DNA of 64,000 bases from Bugula neritina (taxonomy: Eukaryota; Bryozoa; Gymnolaemata; Cheilostomatida; Bugulidae): contig OZ037765.1 in NCBI GenBank assembly GCA_964035545.1, positions 2,269,001 through 2,333,000 of the forward strand. The letters run 5' to 3'. Shown one piece after another: positions 12,328-24,935 of the stretch. How positions within the stretch are numbered: the stretch's first letter is position 1; every line of letters starts with the position of its first letter. Under the pieces are notes generated by a model. That model did not search any database. It was not told the origin of the DNA and saw only the letters and a program-made list of their open reading frames with translations. The position numbers were made by a program, and so were the translations under genes.

Positions 12328-15300
12328 ACACCACACGCAAACAGTCAATCATACTCAATTAAAGGAATTAAAGGAAAATATGTAAACCTATATTAAAGCT
12401 GCAAAAATTGCATATAATATATGCTTGGTTATTAGAAGCCAATATAGTTTTATGCTTCATTTCATACTGCCTATATAATATATTTTGACATATTATATTA
12501 TAACAGGCTCTCTTAAAAGCTTAGAACTTTCTAGTTGCTTTAATAAAGTAACTTATCGACAATGATCTCTACTTCTGTTCTAGCACTGGAATTCAAGTTT
12601 TTATCTCTTGTATGAAGACATCGAGCAGTTTTTCAGCAGAGCCCCTAAAAACCCTACCTCTCAGTCCAGAGAAATTGCTGAGTAACATACGCCGCAGGTA
12701 TTGCAAAGAGTCTGGAGGAGTGAAAGAGGAAGTTCTCGCAGGTATGGCAGTTGTCTTACCATGCCCTTTAAAAGATGGAAATACGGTACATTATATACTG
12801 TATAAAATTCTCTGTTCAACTCCATTAGAGTATTGCTTAATTAATTAGTACCTAAGCATTTCATTTGTAGCTTAAATTGAAATATTATGATGTTATTTGA
12901 TTTCAATTCATTGAAATCTGAAAGCTGTGTTGAATTTTCCACAATCGCATTAATTCTCATGACAACAATAAGGAAATAAATAAATAAAATGAAATAGTAA
13001 ATAAATATGTTTTTAGCATTGGCAAAAGGCGTTGAATCGACAGACATAGTAAATGTTATAAATGTGGTTGACACGAGTCGTAGCAACGAGACCTTCATCT
13101 GCAGTGACATGGTGGAGAGGTCATTCAAGGTCATAGGTAGTCTTCTTGGCTTTGAATCTGTTGACATGCAGGAGTTTATTCAACAAGTTAAACGGTATGT
13201 ATAATATGAACAGGAGACAAGTGGCTGTATCAATATATTTAATAGTTGTATTGGAGCAATGAATATAATTATCCTTTTTTTTGTTATATACTATATATAA
13301 GTTTTCATCAAAAATTCCTAAATAAGGATGGAGTATACATATATTTTCTACGTCCTTCAACCTTATATCTACAAAAATAAGTGTTTGTGAATTTCAGGTC
13401 AATAGAAGCGTTTAGCCGGTGTCTTATTGTAACAGTAAACTCAGATGAGAGTTCGTCAGTTTTGAAGGAGCACGTAGATATGGTGTTGTTGAAGCTCATA
13501 GACACAAACATAGCTGACATCACTAAACTGCAGGTAAATGGTAGATATGTTTTAATATGCTTAAAGTAGTCTGGTAAAATGTTGGATGATATATGTTGAA
13601 ACTCAAAATCTAGTTAAACCAATTTGCTTTGCACTCGTTCATGGGACATCTTATTGTATTATATTATAGTATATATTATTGATTTATATTATATAATAAT
13701 GCACTATAATATTATATACCCTACTACTGAGCTGCATTATATACTATCCACTATTTTATATACTGTACTCTCTACTGTTATACACTATACGCTATATTAT
13801 ATAATAAGCACTATAATATATTATATATACTATGCACTATATTATACACTATACGCTATATTATATAATAAGCACTATAATATATTATATATACTATGCA
13901 CTATATTATATAACTGAACAGATGAGTGAGTCAAGGCACACTCTATACGTTGCTGGTTACATGAATATTATGATAAGCAATGGGAATCCCACATACTGCT
14001 CTGAAACTGGGACTCATCTCCTCTTGTCACGTAGAAGAAGTTATGAGATATCTGGCACAATTCTATATGAGAAGATAGGAGATGCCTCCCTCCCTTATCT
14101 AGCAGCAGTGAGTTCATTAAACTGTACAGCAATTGGGACTCTTACTGTCCTTTGAAGAAGGTTTTGACTAAATTCCATTCCTTAGCTCAAAATACAGAAA
14201 GTTTTATGGAGTCATTTAAAGAAAGCATTTGTGATGCATGTGTATGTTGTATGTGTGATGTTAGGTGTGTGTGTGTGATGTTAGGTGTATGTGTGATGTT
14301 AGGTGTGTGCGTGTGCGTGTGCGTGTGTTGTATGTGTGATGTTAAGTGGGGGGGTGGAGTGTGCGTGGGGGGTGGAGTGTGTGTGGAGTGTGTGTGGAGT
14401 GTGCGTGCATGTGTGTGCGTGTGTGTGTGCGTGCGTGTGTGGGGGGGGTGTGTCATTGGCTCCAGACCTATTCACTGATGATGTCAGAAAGAGCATCCAA
14501 TCACATTGCTCCTAAGCCACAGCAAAAAGCTCTAAAATTATGCTGCCAGTCAGAAAAACAGTCTTTAGTAATCTTTGCCATCACACAGTGGAGACTTTGA
14601 ACTGAATGAGTTGTTCCTAAAAGTGTATATATTGCTACTTTCATAATATATAATTACAGATAGAAGTTCGGTTTCCAATCTACAGCAAGCAAGGGAGACG
14701 AGTAGGTTTAGTGTCGTATGGCACTACAATGGAAGAGGATGTACTGTACGCTGACTTAAGTTCTGTCTGGGTAAATGACTCGCTGACATTTGGGTCAGTG
14801 CAACCTAGATCTCATGGTAATCAACACCTTGTGTACACTACATGTCAAATCTGCAAGTGATATCTTAATATAGTTATATCTAATGCATGGAATCAGTAAA
14901 GGTGTCTCCTCTTGTGTTGTTAATATAATAATAATCTGTACAATATTCTATGTATGTTATTTAAATCTAGTATTGGTCTAACTGTAATATTTAAACGTTT
15001 CAATAATTAATTTAATTTATTTAGATTCAAGTTGGCAAAACCAAATAAAAATTTGTTTTTGTTCACTTGAAAAAATATAACAACTAAAATACAAATCTCT
15101 TTCATCAGTCCATATTAAACATGTTTTCATAGAATGAACTAAGACTCTAATAATTTCAGGGGTAACAGTCAAGCAGCTCTCACAAAACCTCATTGAACTC
15201 ACCAACACTGATTTAGAGTTATACATTTCTATCAGCAAAACAAGGTAAGTTTTTGGACTCAGCTAATTCTTGTTACATTTCACTGGTATAGAGTGTACGC

Positions 15301-16603
15301 TTGAACAAACAATTTCCTTTTTTGCTTTTATAACAATAGTAATATTGTAAAATCTTCTATATGTTTTATGCAAATATAATCATTTGGGCTTTGCATAAAT
15401 TTTGTTATATAAAATATACAAAAATTACATTACAATATTTCAACTTCATTCTAAAAACTATGAATACAACATCTAATAGCTTTCCACAGGAACTTATTTT
15501 ATGAATTTTCTGCAGAAAGATGCTGACATTATTAGTCAGAATAAACAGTCAGTACCTTTTCCAATCAGTTGGGTTGTTGGTGGAGCCATGTGAGAACTCT
15601 GGTCAAGTTTCAACCTACAGTAAGTCCTTAGTCTTTATAGAACATTCTAGACTTTTAAAATCTTTTTGCGGGTAAAATTTTTGTTTTTAAACTAATAAAC
15701 TTAATATTAGGACTATGTTTATTTTTCAACTAACTGCTATTGTGCTGAGATTTTGTGAACTTAAGAGGATCAAACTAAAACTCCCAAGTGAGAATACATT
15801 TCATAAAAATAGATATCAGCAGTCATTTCAACTGATAGAAATCTAGATTAACTTTATCTATAGTGTATCTCTATAATATTCTTGTACTAATGTTTCAGCT
15901 CAAACTCATCAGAAGAGTTCAACATGCAATGCCATATGTTCATCTCAGTCTGAAACTATGGGGCAGTTTTGTCAGAGAGATTGTTTAATATCAAATGACA
16001 CTGCCAGGGTAAATATGCTACACTAATTACTCATAGTATATGAAGTATGCATAAATCAAGCAGTGAAAACTATGATTACATTTTAGAGGTTTTCTCTTTA
16101 TACCATTGATAGAGGATTTCAGAATAATTTGCTGCCTTTTACGTATAAAAAATGTATGAACACAGAAAGAAATTCAATATAGAAGAGACATTACTCAGTC
16201 CATTTTAATGTCTTATATTGTAATCTCTGTAACATATATATTGCAAAGGTTAGAATCAGTAGTTCCAATAATATCTGCTGTATAACTACTTCGCATGCAG
16301 CTGCCAGCCATATACGGTGACCTACAAAAGATGATTGACACTGCATTGGCTGCTGATAGTCTGCTAGAACAAGCACCACCACACACTGACACAGGTCACA
16401 TGACAAGTACAGGAGCTGATAACTCTGGAATATCTACAACTACTGGATCTGGGCAGACAACTTCGTTTCAGACCACACGGAATGCAGATAATATGACAGG
16501 AGAAAATAGGCTGCAAATCAGATCTCCCGATGTAAAGAACAATTCAGCGAAAGTTAAATTTAGTTTTTTTGTTTTAATGATAATATGCAGCCTAGTCTGC
16601 TAA
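11587..16603 (+). CDS. Predicted cell-surface protein, tentative REJ/GAIN-like, possible GPI anchor
   Basis: Eleven exons keep one frame: 11654-11814 (open back to 11587), 11954-12063, 12584-12741, 13017-13194, 13398-13533, 13922-14107, 14660-14816, 15160-15244, 15516-15619, 15899-16008 and 16301-16603, about 561 residues. The start is unresolved; no ATG was found, and upstream exons are likely. Seen: scattered cysteines, many N-glycosylation sequons, a Thr/Ser/Gly-rich stalk in the last exon and a final hydrophobic run (FSFFVLMIICSLVC) at the stop, as in GPI-anchor signals. The order of helical segment (ALAKGVESTDIVNVINVV), strand-rich segment (IEVRFPIYSKQGRR) and then TVKQLSQNLIELTNTDLEL loosely resembles the REJ/GAIN region of polycystin-1-type proteins. 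That resemblance is my reading, not a match. Introns hold CA, AT and GT repeats. Confidence 0.55.
12181..12328. repeat. CA microsatellite
   Basis: About 150 bp of nearly pure (CA)n in intron 2 of the surface-protein gene. ORFs over it (His-Thr or Cys-Val repeats) are artefacts. Confidence 0.98.
13640..13915. repeat. AT-rich tandem/palindromic repeat in intron 5
   Basis: Repeated blocks such as actatacgctatattatata and ataagcactataatatatta, with one unit of about 60 bp duplicated at about 13780-13905. It ends just before the acceptor of the exon at 13922. Confidence 0.85.
14240..14452. repeat. GT/G-rich low-complexity repeat in intron 6
   Basis: Repeated gtgtgatgttaggtgt units grade into G-rich runs (gtgggggggtggag, gtggggggtggag, ggggggg). 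The G runs could form quadruplex structures on the plus strand. Confidence 0.9.
14468..14545 (+). mobile_element. SINE body fragment
   Basis: gatgatgtcagaaagagcat followed by attgctcctaagccacagcaa matches the body of the SINEs at 10515 and 19971. The tRNA-like head is missing. Confidence 0.65.
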
Positions 16604-17822
16604 ATTCCAAATATGTAACTGGCATGTAATAGATTATTTACCTGCATATTTACAACCAGGCTATACAAAGGAAACATACTTATATAGGCATATTATAATA
16701 TAATCATATTTATAGTATTTGCAATATGTATATACACTTTATGGCTGTTTTAAATGCTACACCTTATATCAAAAATTTTCAGAGTGTAAGTAACCATTTT
16801 ATTAAATGTATTTTGGCATTCTGTTATATGTTATATTAATGTATTATAATATAATAATAATGTTTCTTCATGTTCTTTTGTAATTACTTTTTTTTTTACT
16901 AAATTGCTTATGTTGCTTTTTTATGCTAAATATTGCAAACAATCTAAATATTATTACATTAACTTTTAATGCTTTTTAGTTTATGCTAGAAAATATAGCT
17001 ATGTACCCTTTTAGTGTGCGTATAATCGCTGTACATATATATTATACTTGTTCTGTACTACCTAAACTTAGATGTTTTGATGCGATGTAACCATCTTGTG
17101 TTTCTATACTTTAACACACAGCTAGTTCAGCCTCATCTCAACTGTCACAGCATGTATATTCCATTTTATTATATACTCAGTAAAAACATGATTTAAATAA
17201 TAACTTAAAACTGCCTTAAGGGACCAAAATACAGCTTTCAGCACACACACATTTTTATACAACTTTAAGATTCCATCAAGATTATAATACAAATACAAGT
17301 TGTAACAAGTTTGACAGATCTTATTTTCAATAATTTCTGTAATATGATTTACATAAATTATAACAATTTAATATGTTGCACGTTACTCGTTAGTAAAAGG
17401 GTTTGAAACTTGAAAGGTTTTTAATGAAGTGCCAGTTTTACTATCATATTATTTAGGATTTATATGTTTTTTATTTTATTCTATTTGTTATAATTATGGG
17501 ATCATTAAAATTTGTTTATTGCTTTATAATATTTTATTATCTTTTAAAATTGTTACAGATCAGCACGCATTGTGTTTTACGGAGTTGCTCTCTCACCATA
17601 GAACGCGCGAAGTTTCCATTAAAAAATTAACCTGAGATTTTATCACATTCAGAAGCGTGAGCAGTTGGGGTACTTTATCCACCCATTTGAAATATCTGTA
17701 ATCAATGGCTATGAAGTGCACAATTATAATAATAATATCTTCGGGGTATAAGCAATTTTCATTATGATTATGCAATGCTTCACCCATAAGATGGTGTAGC
17801 ACTTTCACTTCAGCACTCTGTA
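16604..17822. other. Intergenic, upstream of PLPBP
   Basis: AT-rich sequence between the surface-protein gene and PLPBP, which point the same way. No exon, TATA box or RNA gene could be supported. Confidence 0.5.
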
Positions 17823-20800
17823 ATGTCTGGTGGTATTTGCAAGTTTTTAAAAAGGGTTATGTCTACAGCTAGTTCCAATAACAATTTGGTGGAAAACCTT
17901 TCTTCAGTTAAGGATAGAGTAGCTTCATCTGCAGCCAAGAGGACTGCCAAAGATGTATGTTGATGAGGATGTTCAAATTGAAATTGATATATCTAAGTCA
18001 TTATCTAAATAGTGAAACTAGTAAACTGAAAATCATCATCATTATAATTTAGATTATCAACTATCACCATGTCGCATGCTATAATAAAATGAACATGGCT
18101 AAATAAAAATCTATTGATGCTGTTCACCTGTTGCAATGCAGATGTCAATGTGAGAGTTTCAGTTTGAGAACTTAGAGTCACTGTGACTGTTAGTTAGCTG
18201 TTAGTCAAACTAAATGTGAATGTCATACTCCTGGTCATAGTGATATTCATAGTATCAGTGTGAGTTTGGATTCTAGAGCTGGTTAGTTGAATATTAGTAT
18301 TACTATAACTATAGTATTACTATTAGTTTAACTATTAGTGTATTATTATTACTATTAGTTAAGTATTAGTATTGTTACTAATGATGATTATACGATAAGT
18401 ATTAGACATCACTCATCAATATAAATATAGGTTAATTTTGAAGTATTAATATTTAATAGCTATTTAGTAGCAACACTACTAGTAATTAGATAAGTACTAA
18501 GCAATAGATCGAAAGCTACAAATTCAAAGTGTAATCACAGTGACTGAAGATTATAGCTGTTATTCAGTATGATTTATAATTATCAAATTCCACTCCGTGG
18601 TATCTATTATCATTATAATTTCAAGCAAGAAAAAAGCAAATTAATTACACAATTGAAGAATTTTAGGTTTAACTTTAAATTATGTTTTTTTTTTAAATTT
18701 GAATACAAATAAGTGTATAACAATTTGTAAAATTATACATTGAATGTAGCTTACAAGTAATAGCTTTAATAAAATCATGATGATAGTAATAATGGCTAAA
18801 TGGTGATGATAATAAGCCTAATATTGAGTTATACAGGTGAGTAGTCAGTAAGTACCACTAATTATAGCCATATAATAAAAATAATCACATTGATTTCACT
18901 AAACCTAATTGCTATGTTTAACATAGGCATAGATTATGTAACGGTAATAATACTATAGTGAATTGGCATCTGTTTTCAGGCAAATATGAAATTAATAACT
19001 AATTTTTTTTGAAGAATTTAACGCTGCTTCCCCGACTAGTATGTGTTGGAAAGACCAAACCAGCCTCAGATATTCAACTGGTCTACGATGCTGGACAAAG
19101 GTACTTTGGTGAAAACTATGTAAGTGTTTCTTTTTTTATTTACTGTTTATATTTTTTGACACTTTCTGTTCCAAGTTGAACTATAAGGAATCTAGTAGAA
19201 TGTTGCAGAAGTATGAAATAAGTATACAAGTGAATTAAGTATGATTTTATGCTATGATACGGGGTTTTTCATTCATAAGTTAGTTTTCACCAAGTAAATC
19301 TGATGTCGCGAATTTTATAGGTTAATGAAATTGTAGAAAAGTCACATGACCTACAAGAAACTTGTCCTGACATAAAATGGCATTTTATTGGACGTCTGCA
19401 ATCAAATAAAGTAGGAAAGTTACTAGGTAAGTCCTTCTTTACTATTGTTATAGGTGGGTAGTCCTTCTTTACTCTAGTTATAAGAGGGTGGCCCTTCCTT
19501 ATGTAGTTATAAGTGGAATAATCTTTGTTCTTTGTAGTTTCTAGTTTAATAGTTCTTGCTTTTTAGTTGCTGATTATATAGTCTTTGATTTTGTAGCGTT
19601 GGGTAGATGCTCTTTCCTCTGTAGTTTCCATTATACATACTAATGTTTGTTACACATTCTGCTATACAAGCTGTGTTATGCACTGTGCAGGATGTCCAAA
19701 TCTGTCACTGATAGAAACCATTGACTCCGAGAAGCTGGCCGACAGAGTAGATAAGCTGTGGGTCTCTAGTGAAAGGTATTCTGGGACGCCGCTGGATGTC
19801 ATGGTTCAGATCAATACGAGTAACGAGGAACGTGAGTTGTCCTTCCGTCTTCAAGATAGTTGTTTGAAAACTGAGGCTATGAAGTCTGTTAGACTGGGAG
19901 TTGTGTAACTTGCTAGGGTATTGTCACACGGGACTGACCTCTAAGCCTAAGTTTTAGTGAGTCTTTACTTGTGCATCAGCCGTGGTCTAGAGGCCGGAGC
20001 GCTGGCTTAGTAAGTCTAGTAACGGCCATTGGTGATGTTAGAAAAGGCACTCAGTCATAATTGTTTCTTTAACACAATAGAAAACAAGTTCACTTAAAAA
20101 CCCGTTTCCATTAAGTGTTTTCACAAGGATTGTGACTATAAACTCATGTGAGTATTTTACTTGTGCAGCAGCCATAGTTTAGTGGTTAGAGCGCTGGCCT
20201 GGTGGGCACTTAGTCATTGGGTCGAATCCTAGTAGGGCCTCCGCTAATGTCAGGACTCAGGAATAACATTTGATCATAATTACTCCTGCGCTACTTTGAA
20301 AGTCTTCAGGTTATGTTACCAGCAGGATAAAAAGCACCTTTGCAATCAGATTACATGCTGACATATCTCATGTTCACATATAGAAAAGTCGGGAGTATCA
20401 ACTGAGAAAGCCTTAGATCTCGTTGAGCACGTGATGGTGAGATGTGAGAACCTGCATTTCACTGGAGTGATGACAATTGGTAGCTTCTCTCACGACTACA
20501 GCACCGGACCCAACCCGGACTTCCTGGTCAGTATTTGAGCCTCGTGTTATAATAGAGACTTTGACCTCAGTAAATATCTCAAGGTCATTCAGTTTATTTG
20601 AGAAATACTGTATAATGTCATAGAATGACCTTGAAAAGTAGGCAGTATTACCAGTTGTGGGAATTTCATTCATTTCTGGGTCAGCAATTTGTCACGCATT
20701 GGACTATCCTCTGCAGACGTTACTTCAATGTAAGAAGAAGATAATGGAGAAGTTCTCTCTCAGTTCTGACGATGTCGAAGTGTCCATGGGGATGTCAAAT

Positions 20801-21184
20801 GATTTCGAGCATGCAGTGAGTCACTAAAACTATGAGTTCACAGTCACTAATACTATGAGTATACAGTCACTAATACTATGAGTTCACAGTCACTAACACT
20901 ATGAGTTTACAGTCACTAGCACTATGAGTATAGAGTCACTAATACTTCTTATTGCTTTCATGTTTATTTTAGTATTGTACCAATTGATACTAGCTTTGTG
21001 TTTGCATCATGCAATTCTGTGATACACACTTAGGTATAATACACTAGTGATACTCAGGAAAATATTACTGCTGTTGTTGTATCAACTGATGCTGCCGCTG
21101 TTGCAGATTGAACTTGGCAGCACCAACGTAAGAGTAGGAAGTACGATATTTGGCGCGAGAAATTACGCCACAAAACCTCCTTGA
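17823..21184 (+). CDS. PLPBP: Pyridoxal phosphate homeostasis protein (YggS/PROSC family)
   Basis: Seven exons (17823-17954, 19015-19119, 19321-19426, 19691-19831, 20384-20526, 20717-20815, 21107-21184) give 267 residues in one frame. Family landmarks are VCVGKTKP with the PLP-binding lysine, [54 protein letters not shown] and the C-terminal [13 protein letters not shown]. The protein is a fold-type III PLP carrier, not a proven enzyme; it keeps the free PLP level balanced in cytosol and/or mitochondria. A serine-rich leader of about 18 residues before the conserved core might be a targeting sequence. AATAAA follows at 21357-21362. Introns 3 and 6 start with tandem repeats at the donor, and intron 4 carries two SINEs. 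Confidence 0.95.
17960..18900. other. Quasi-palindromic AT-rich segment in PLPBP intron 1
   Basis: Stretches such as gagtcactgtgactgttagt and attagtattactataactat are repeated in direct and complementary form without a clean unit. The texture resembles 8040-8540 and 51530-53150, which are also in or near first introns. Confidence 0.4.
19427..19540 (+). repeat. Degenerate tandem repeat starting at the donor of PLPBP intron 3
   Basis: Unit 1 is the donor itself: gtaagtccttctttactatt, then gttataggtgg. It is followed by gtagtccttctttactctag and gtggcccttccttatgtagt copies, about 30 bp each, then weaker echoes. Confidence 0.75.
19971..20140 (+). mobile_element. tRNA-derived SINE
   Basis: Head gtgcatcagccgtggtctag with a box A-like element and gcgctggcttagtaag; body ggtgatgttagaaaaggcac; tail gttttcacaaggattgtgac. 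Box B is degraded. It lies in PLPBP intron 4. Confidence 0.8.
20162..20350 (+). mobile_element. tRNA-derived SINE, second copy
   Basis: It has a good box A (tagtttagtgg) and box B (gggtcgaatcc) and the shared body (gctaatgtcagg, cataattactcctgcgc). The tail differs from the neighbouring copy, so it is a related subfamily. It lies in PLPBP intron 4, about 20 bp after the first SINE. Confidence 0.8.
20818..20950 (+). repeat. 23-bp minisatellite starting at the donor of PLPBP intron 6
   Basis: About 5.7 units of the type cagtcactaatactatgagt+tca. The first unit begins at intron position +3, so the GTGAGT donor is part of the repeat. Confidence 0.9.
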
Positions 21185-21356
21185 CCCCTGGACTGATGAC
21201 ACGCGCTAGGGAAATATTGTTGTTTGTATGCTGATCTGCTCACCTCTAACACTTTTATACTCATAGTTGTAGAAATAGTATAGTATATAGTTCTTAGGTT
21301 TTTGGTTCCTTTGCACCTACTCTGTTTTTACTATTTTTTGATAATGGTGGAGAGAT

Positions 21357-21362
21357 AATAAA
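21357..21362 (+). terminator. Polyadenylation signal of PLPBP
   Basis: AATAAA about 175 nt after the stop codon, in AT-rich sequence and well before the next promoter. Confidence 0.6.
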
Positions 21363-21549
21363 ATATTATGAACATGCTGAATCATTGTTTTCTTAGTGAG
21401 TCCCACTTGGACACATTTTCTAATCGCACGGTCAGCTATTTATAAATTATCATTTGACCATCTGTTCAATTCACACACGGCTCTGCTTTCTTGTAATGAG
21501 AGGTGATGATAACCCCACCCGTAAAATTACATAGCCCAAGTTCTATTGC

Positions 21550-21559
21550 TATATAAATA
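21550..21559 (+). promoter_or_regulatory. TATA box of secreted-protein gene copy A
   Basis: TATATAAATA lies 108 bp before the ATG. The same box with the same flanks (ctatataaataagct) occurs upstream of copies B and C. Confidence 0.75.
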
Positions 21560-21657
21560 AGCTATCTGGACACATAAGTCATCATAACAACATCTGTGTC
21601 CATCAACTCTACTTCAAAGTCAACTCAACTCACTAGAGGCATTTCAGAACTGACAGT

Positions 21658-24117
21658 ATGAAGGCAGTTATTGGAGTTGTTCTATTAGGAGTTGTGCTCC
21701 CTGCTCTATCTAAAGAATGTGCTCAAGTAAGTTAGCAACACCTTTGTATTGCTCTATTATATGTACTTTCTATTTATGTGTGAAAGGTTTTTTTAAACCT
21801 TCCGTTGACAGTTACTGCTGATAATGAAAATTGCATCAGTTTTACCTCGTCTAGCATCCAAAATGGTTGCCAATCAAAATATCGCAATATGCACTGATGA
21901 TTGTTTCTTAAGCTTTAATTGTTTTTAATCCAACTTTTAGTTGTACGAGGAGAATGGACTCTCCCCCAACTTCAATGAGACCATTGCTCATGCTATCCAC
22001 TCCCTCACACTAAATGAACTGAGGAAGTTCAATCCTCTGGCTGAAGAGCTCAATGGTGTTCCTGTAGTAAATCCTCGACTAAATGACCCGGCAGAAACTG
22101 AAAGAGTTATCCCCCATGCTCCCGAAGAAGAAATCAGTAATTACATTATTTATTATTCTTCATTTGGAGTTTTTTTCTCCTATCTGTTGCTATTTAATTT
22201 TTTCAAAGCTTCAAGTGATCATGGAAAAGTTTAAATTAACAACAGTTACAGCACTTGTAATAAATACAAGAAACACATGAGAAGACAACTCTTCTGTGTG
22301 ACAAACAGATTCTTTTTTTAATTGTATCGCAGTGCTCAACTATGTTCAAGGTTTTCTTTTGTCGCTCGACATTGAGTGATACGTAGCGATAGTTTGTTAA
22401 AAATTGAGTTTCAACACAACACATCAAGCATGGCCAAGCACTGTTTTGTCTAATAGAAATACAGCCTCTCAAGTGATCTGTTTTGTAGCAGACGTAAACA
22501 AAATGCAAAAATTTTGCTTAACTTTTTTTCAATTTTTCTAAGATGTGTAGAAAACTTACAATTGCAAAAATGTTCCTTCTACGTAAATATTGCATTTCTT
22601 TTATAAAATATATGTGGCTTATTTAAAAGGTGATGAATTTGATGGTGAAGCAATGAACACCATAGACACAATTCTCTCAACAATTGGGCAGCCAACTGAT
22701 GGGCTGGGACCCAACTGGTCCCCACTTGAGAGAGTTGTGCATAAGTTTCACATGAAGGACCTGTGGGCTATGTTGAGAGAAAACTACGACTTGGTTGACC
22801 AGGTAAGACAACACTGCAGGGTAGATTCTACACAACCAGTTCTGTTAATTCCCAGGGTGCAATAAATTTATTTCAAATTCTTTTAATAAATAATTTAGTG
22901 CTTCATTTTGTAGGCTACCTATTATACATAATTAATATATTACCAATATAGTAGAAAAATATTTTTAAGAAGTTATTTTATAGTTTTTTTGCGATACTGA
23001 ATTGAAATCACACCAAAACTAAAATCTTTGCTGCTAGTTAATGTACTAATCTTTTTATGGATTAAGGATTATTAAATGGATTTTAATGGATATTATATTC
23101 ATTGTTTTATAAATTATAATTTGCTTATAAATTAACACAATATATATTTTACTAAGTTAAAAGTTATATTAAATTTTGCATACGTTATCTTAGCATATAT
23201 TCATAAACTCATGCATTGAAGTAAGCATTCTCTACAAGCTATACACCTTGTCTACCAGCTGACTAACTGTACCAAACCATAAATAGTATACAAGAGCTAG
23301 TCTATAATAGCATATATAAATCATTTAGACTATTCTACTTTAGCCTGAGGATGATATCTGTGAATGTCTCAAGGATACTAAGTCTAACGGTATTTACGAG
23401 GCTGTGGATTGGGTGGCCCGTCACTATAAACATGGTTAAGTATAGCTTCAGTATAACACTAACATTAACTTGTCGTAGGCAGAGTGATATATTCACCTTT
23501 AACCTTTTGTTTTAAGGGGTTTAAAAGGCACCAAATATTTAATTGTGGTATTTAAAAACTGGCATAATCAGCCCATAACGAAGCAGGGGGACACAAATTG
23601 TATATACAAAAAATCAAAGCCATTGTTTTACATAGCTTTGGGTATGGAATATTTTGTCAGGGGAGACTACTCCATAAAACAATGTAATTTTTATAAGACC
23701 AATTACAATTATTCAAGTAGTCTAAAGATCCTTTATTTTACTGATGTTTACGGAGATGTAATTTCTTTGCGGAGATTTATAAATTTTGGTTTGAGGTTTG
23801 AGTGTGAAATGAGATTGTTTTATTCCATGGTCAGACAACTTCTCAAGCTGAAAGTTTCAACAAAACTTGTGCTATAAAGAACATTGCAATTCTGCACTTA
23901 TCTCTATATCTACTGCTTTCCTCCATCAATATGAAAATATCTCACACTTTATATCATATCTTATAACACAGGTACACCTATTACACTCCTCAATAGACCA
24001 ATTCCTAAGCTTACAGATGCTAAAACCTGGGGCGTATGGAAATACAGACTCCTACACTACTACGACTCTCAAGCTATCTCTGATGCTGTCACCTACCTGA
24101 GATGTGTCCTTGATTAG
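21658..24117 (+). CDS. Secreted protein family, copy A (unrecognised)
   Basis: Five exons: 21658-21726, 21941-22136, 22630-22802, 23344-23434 and 23972-24117, 224 residues in frame. Exon 1 encodes a signal peptide (MKAVIGVVLLGVVLPALS) and the first mature cysteine. Exon 2 has an N-glycosylation sequon (NFNETI). Exons 3-5 look helical, with conserved HKFHMKD, a CxC motif (DDICECLKDTK), AVDWVAR and a last cysteine close to the end (TYLRCVL). I do not recognise the family. Copies B and C have the same exon lengths except exon 5, which is 9 bp longer. Exons 1-2 are almost identical to B and C, while exons 3-5 are clearly diverged. A TATA box and a possible AATAAA at about 24254 bracket the gene. 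Confidence 0.85.
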
Positions 24118-24935
24118 CTGCCAAACTGTCATTTGACATGTGACAGCTGTCTGCATGTGCCATGACAAGTGTTTGCATGTCACATGTTGATATAATCAAT
24201 GCACATTAGCAGAAAATTGCTCTAACATCGGATGTGTAAATCAATACATCAATGAATAAAGCACATTTTAATGTTTCAAATGTCATTTTTTTCTCTGCAT
24301 GAAATACTCAACTATCCAACTCGTCCTGCACACAATAAAACTTATTTATCATAATCCTACAGTTACTGTAGAGATGGACAATCATCATGTATTTCTTTAT
24401 GATTTTTTGTGATTATAAAGCAAATTCATATATCAAAAGTGGCTGCATATAACAATATTATGCTTGAAACACACAGGTACAAGTTTATTCAGCAATTGTT
24501 AGCTGCTAACTTTCTGATAAAATCATTTCTCGAAATGCATATCTACTATATGTTTGACTATAATAATATAATATAACAAAATATGCTATAACATAATGTA
24601 GTACAAAATATTATGATATAACAGAAGGCATTTCTTCAACTTGTTGTAATGCTACGCCCACAAATTATGCTATCAAAAATAGTTGAAACTGTTATCTGTT
24701 GGAATGTTCAGAAGTTTCCATGACGTCATACTCGCTTCATCAAAACAGTCACTTGTCAATCACTGAATGACTAAAAAGTCTTTTATTAAGAAGTGGCCAT
24801 GAATTACAAAATAGGTGAAAAGAGAAAAAATGTGCAAAAAGCAACATAAGTTATTGACAATACTGTGCCCTTCCATCAGCTAAGATAAACAATACATTAG
24901 TGTAAATGTTCAACAAAAGCTAGTTCAACTTGTAT
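24118..24935. other. Tail-to-tail spacer between copies A and B; outer end of the inverted repeat
   Basis: The 3' region of copy A (AATAAA near 24254) meets the 3' flank of copy B. From about 24290 on, blocks match the reverse complement of 37100-37600, for example tagttgagtatttca and gtcatggaaacttc, so the B/C inverted duplication extends beyond the genes. Confidence 0.7.

Noticed and set aside
12134-12396. ORFs on both strands with Cys-Val or Thr-His repeats
   Set aside because: Direct translations of the CA microsatellite inside an intron.
14152-14600. Several ORFs rich in Cys, Val and Gly or in His, Thr and Pro
   Set aside because: Low-complexity GT/G-rich intron sequence plus a SINE fragment.
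23545-23877. 110-codon ORF
   Set aside because: Lies in intron 4 of copy A, with chance composition and no counterpart in B or C.
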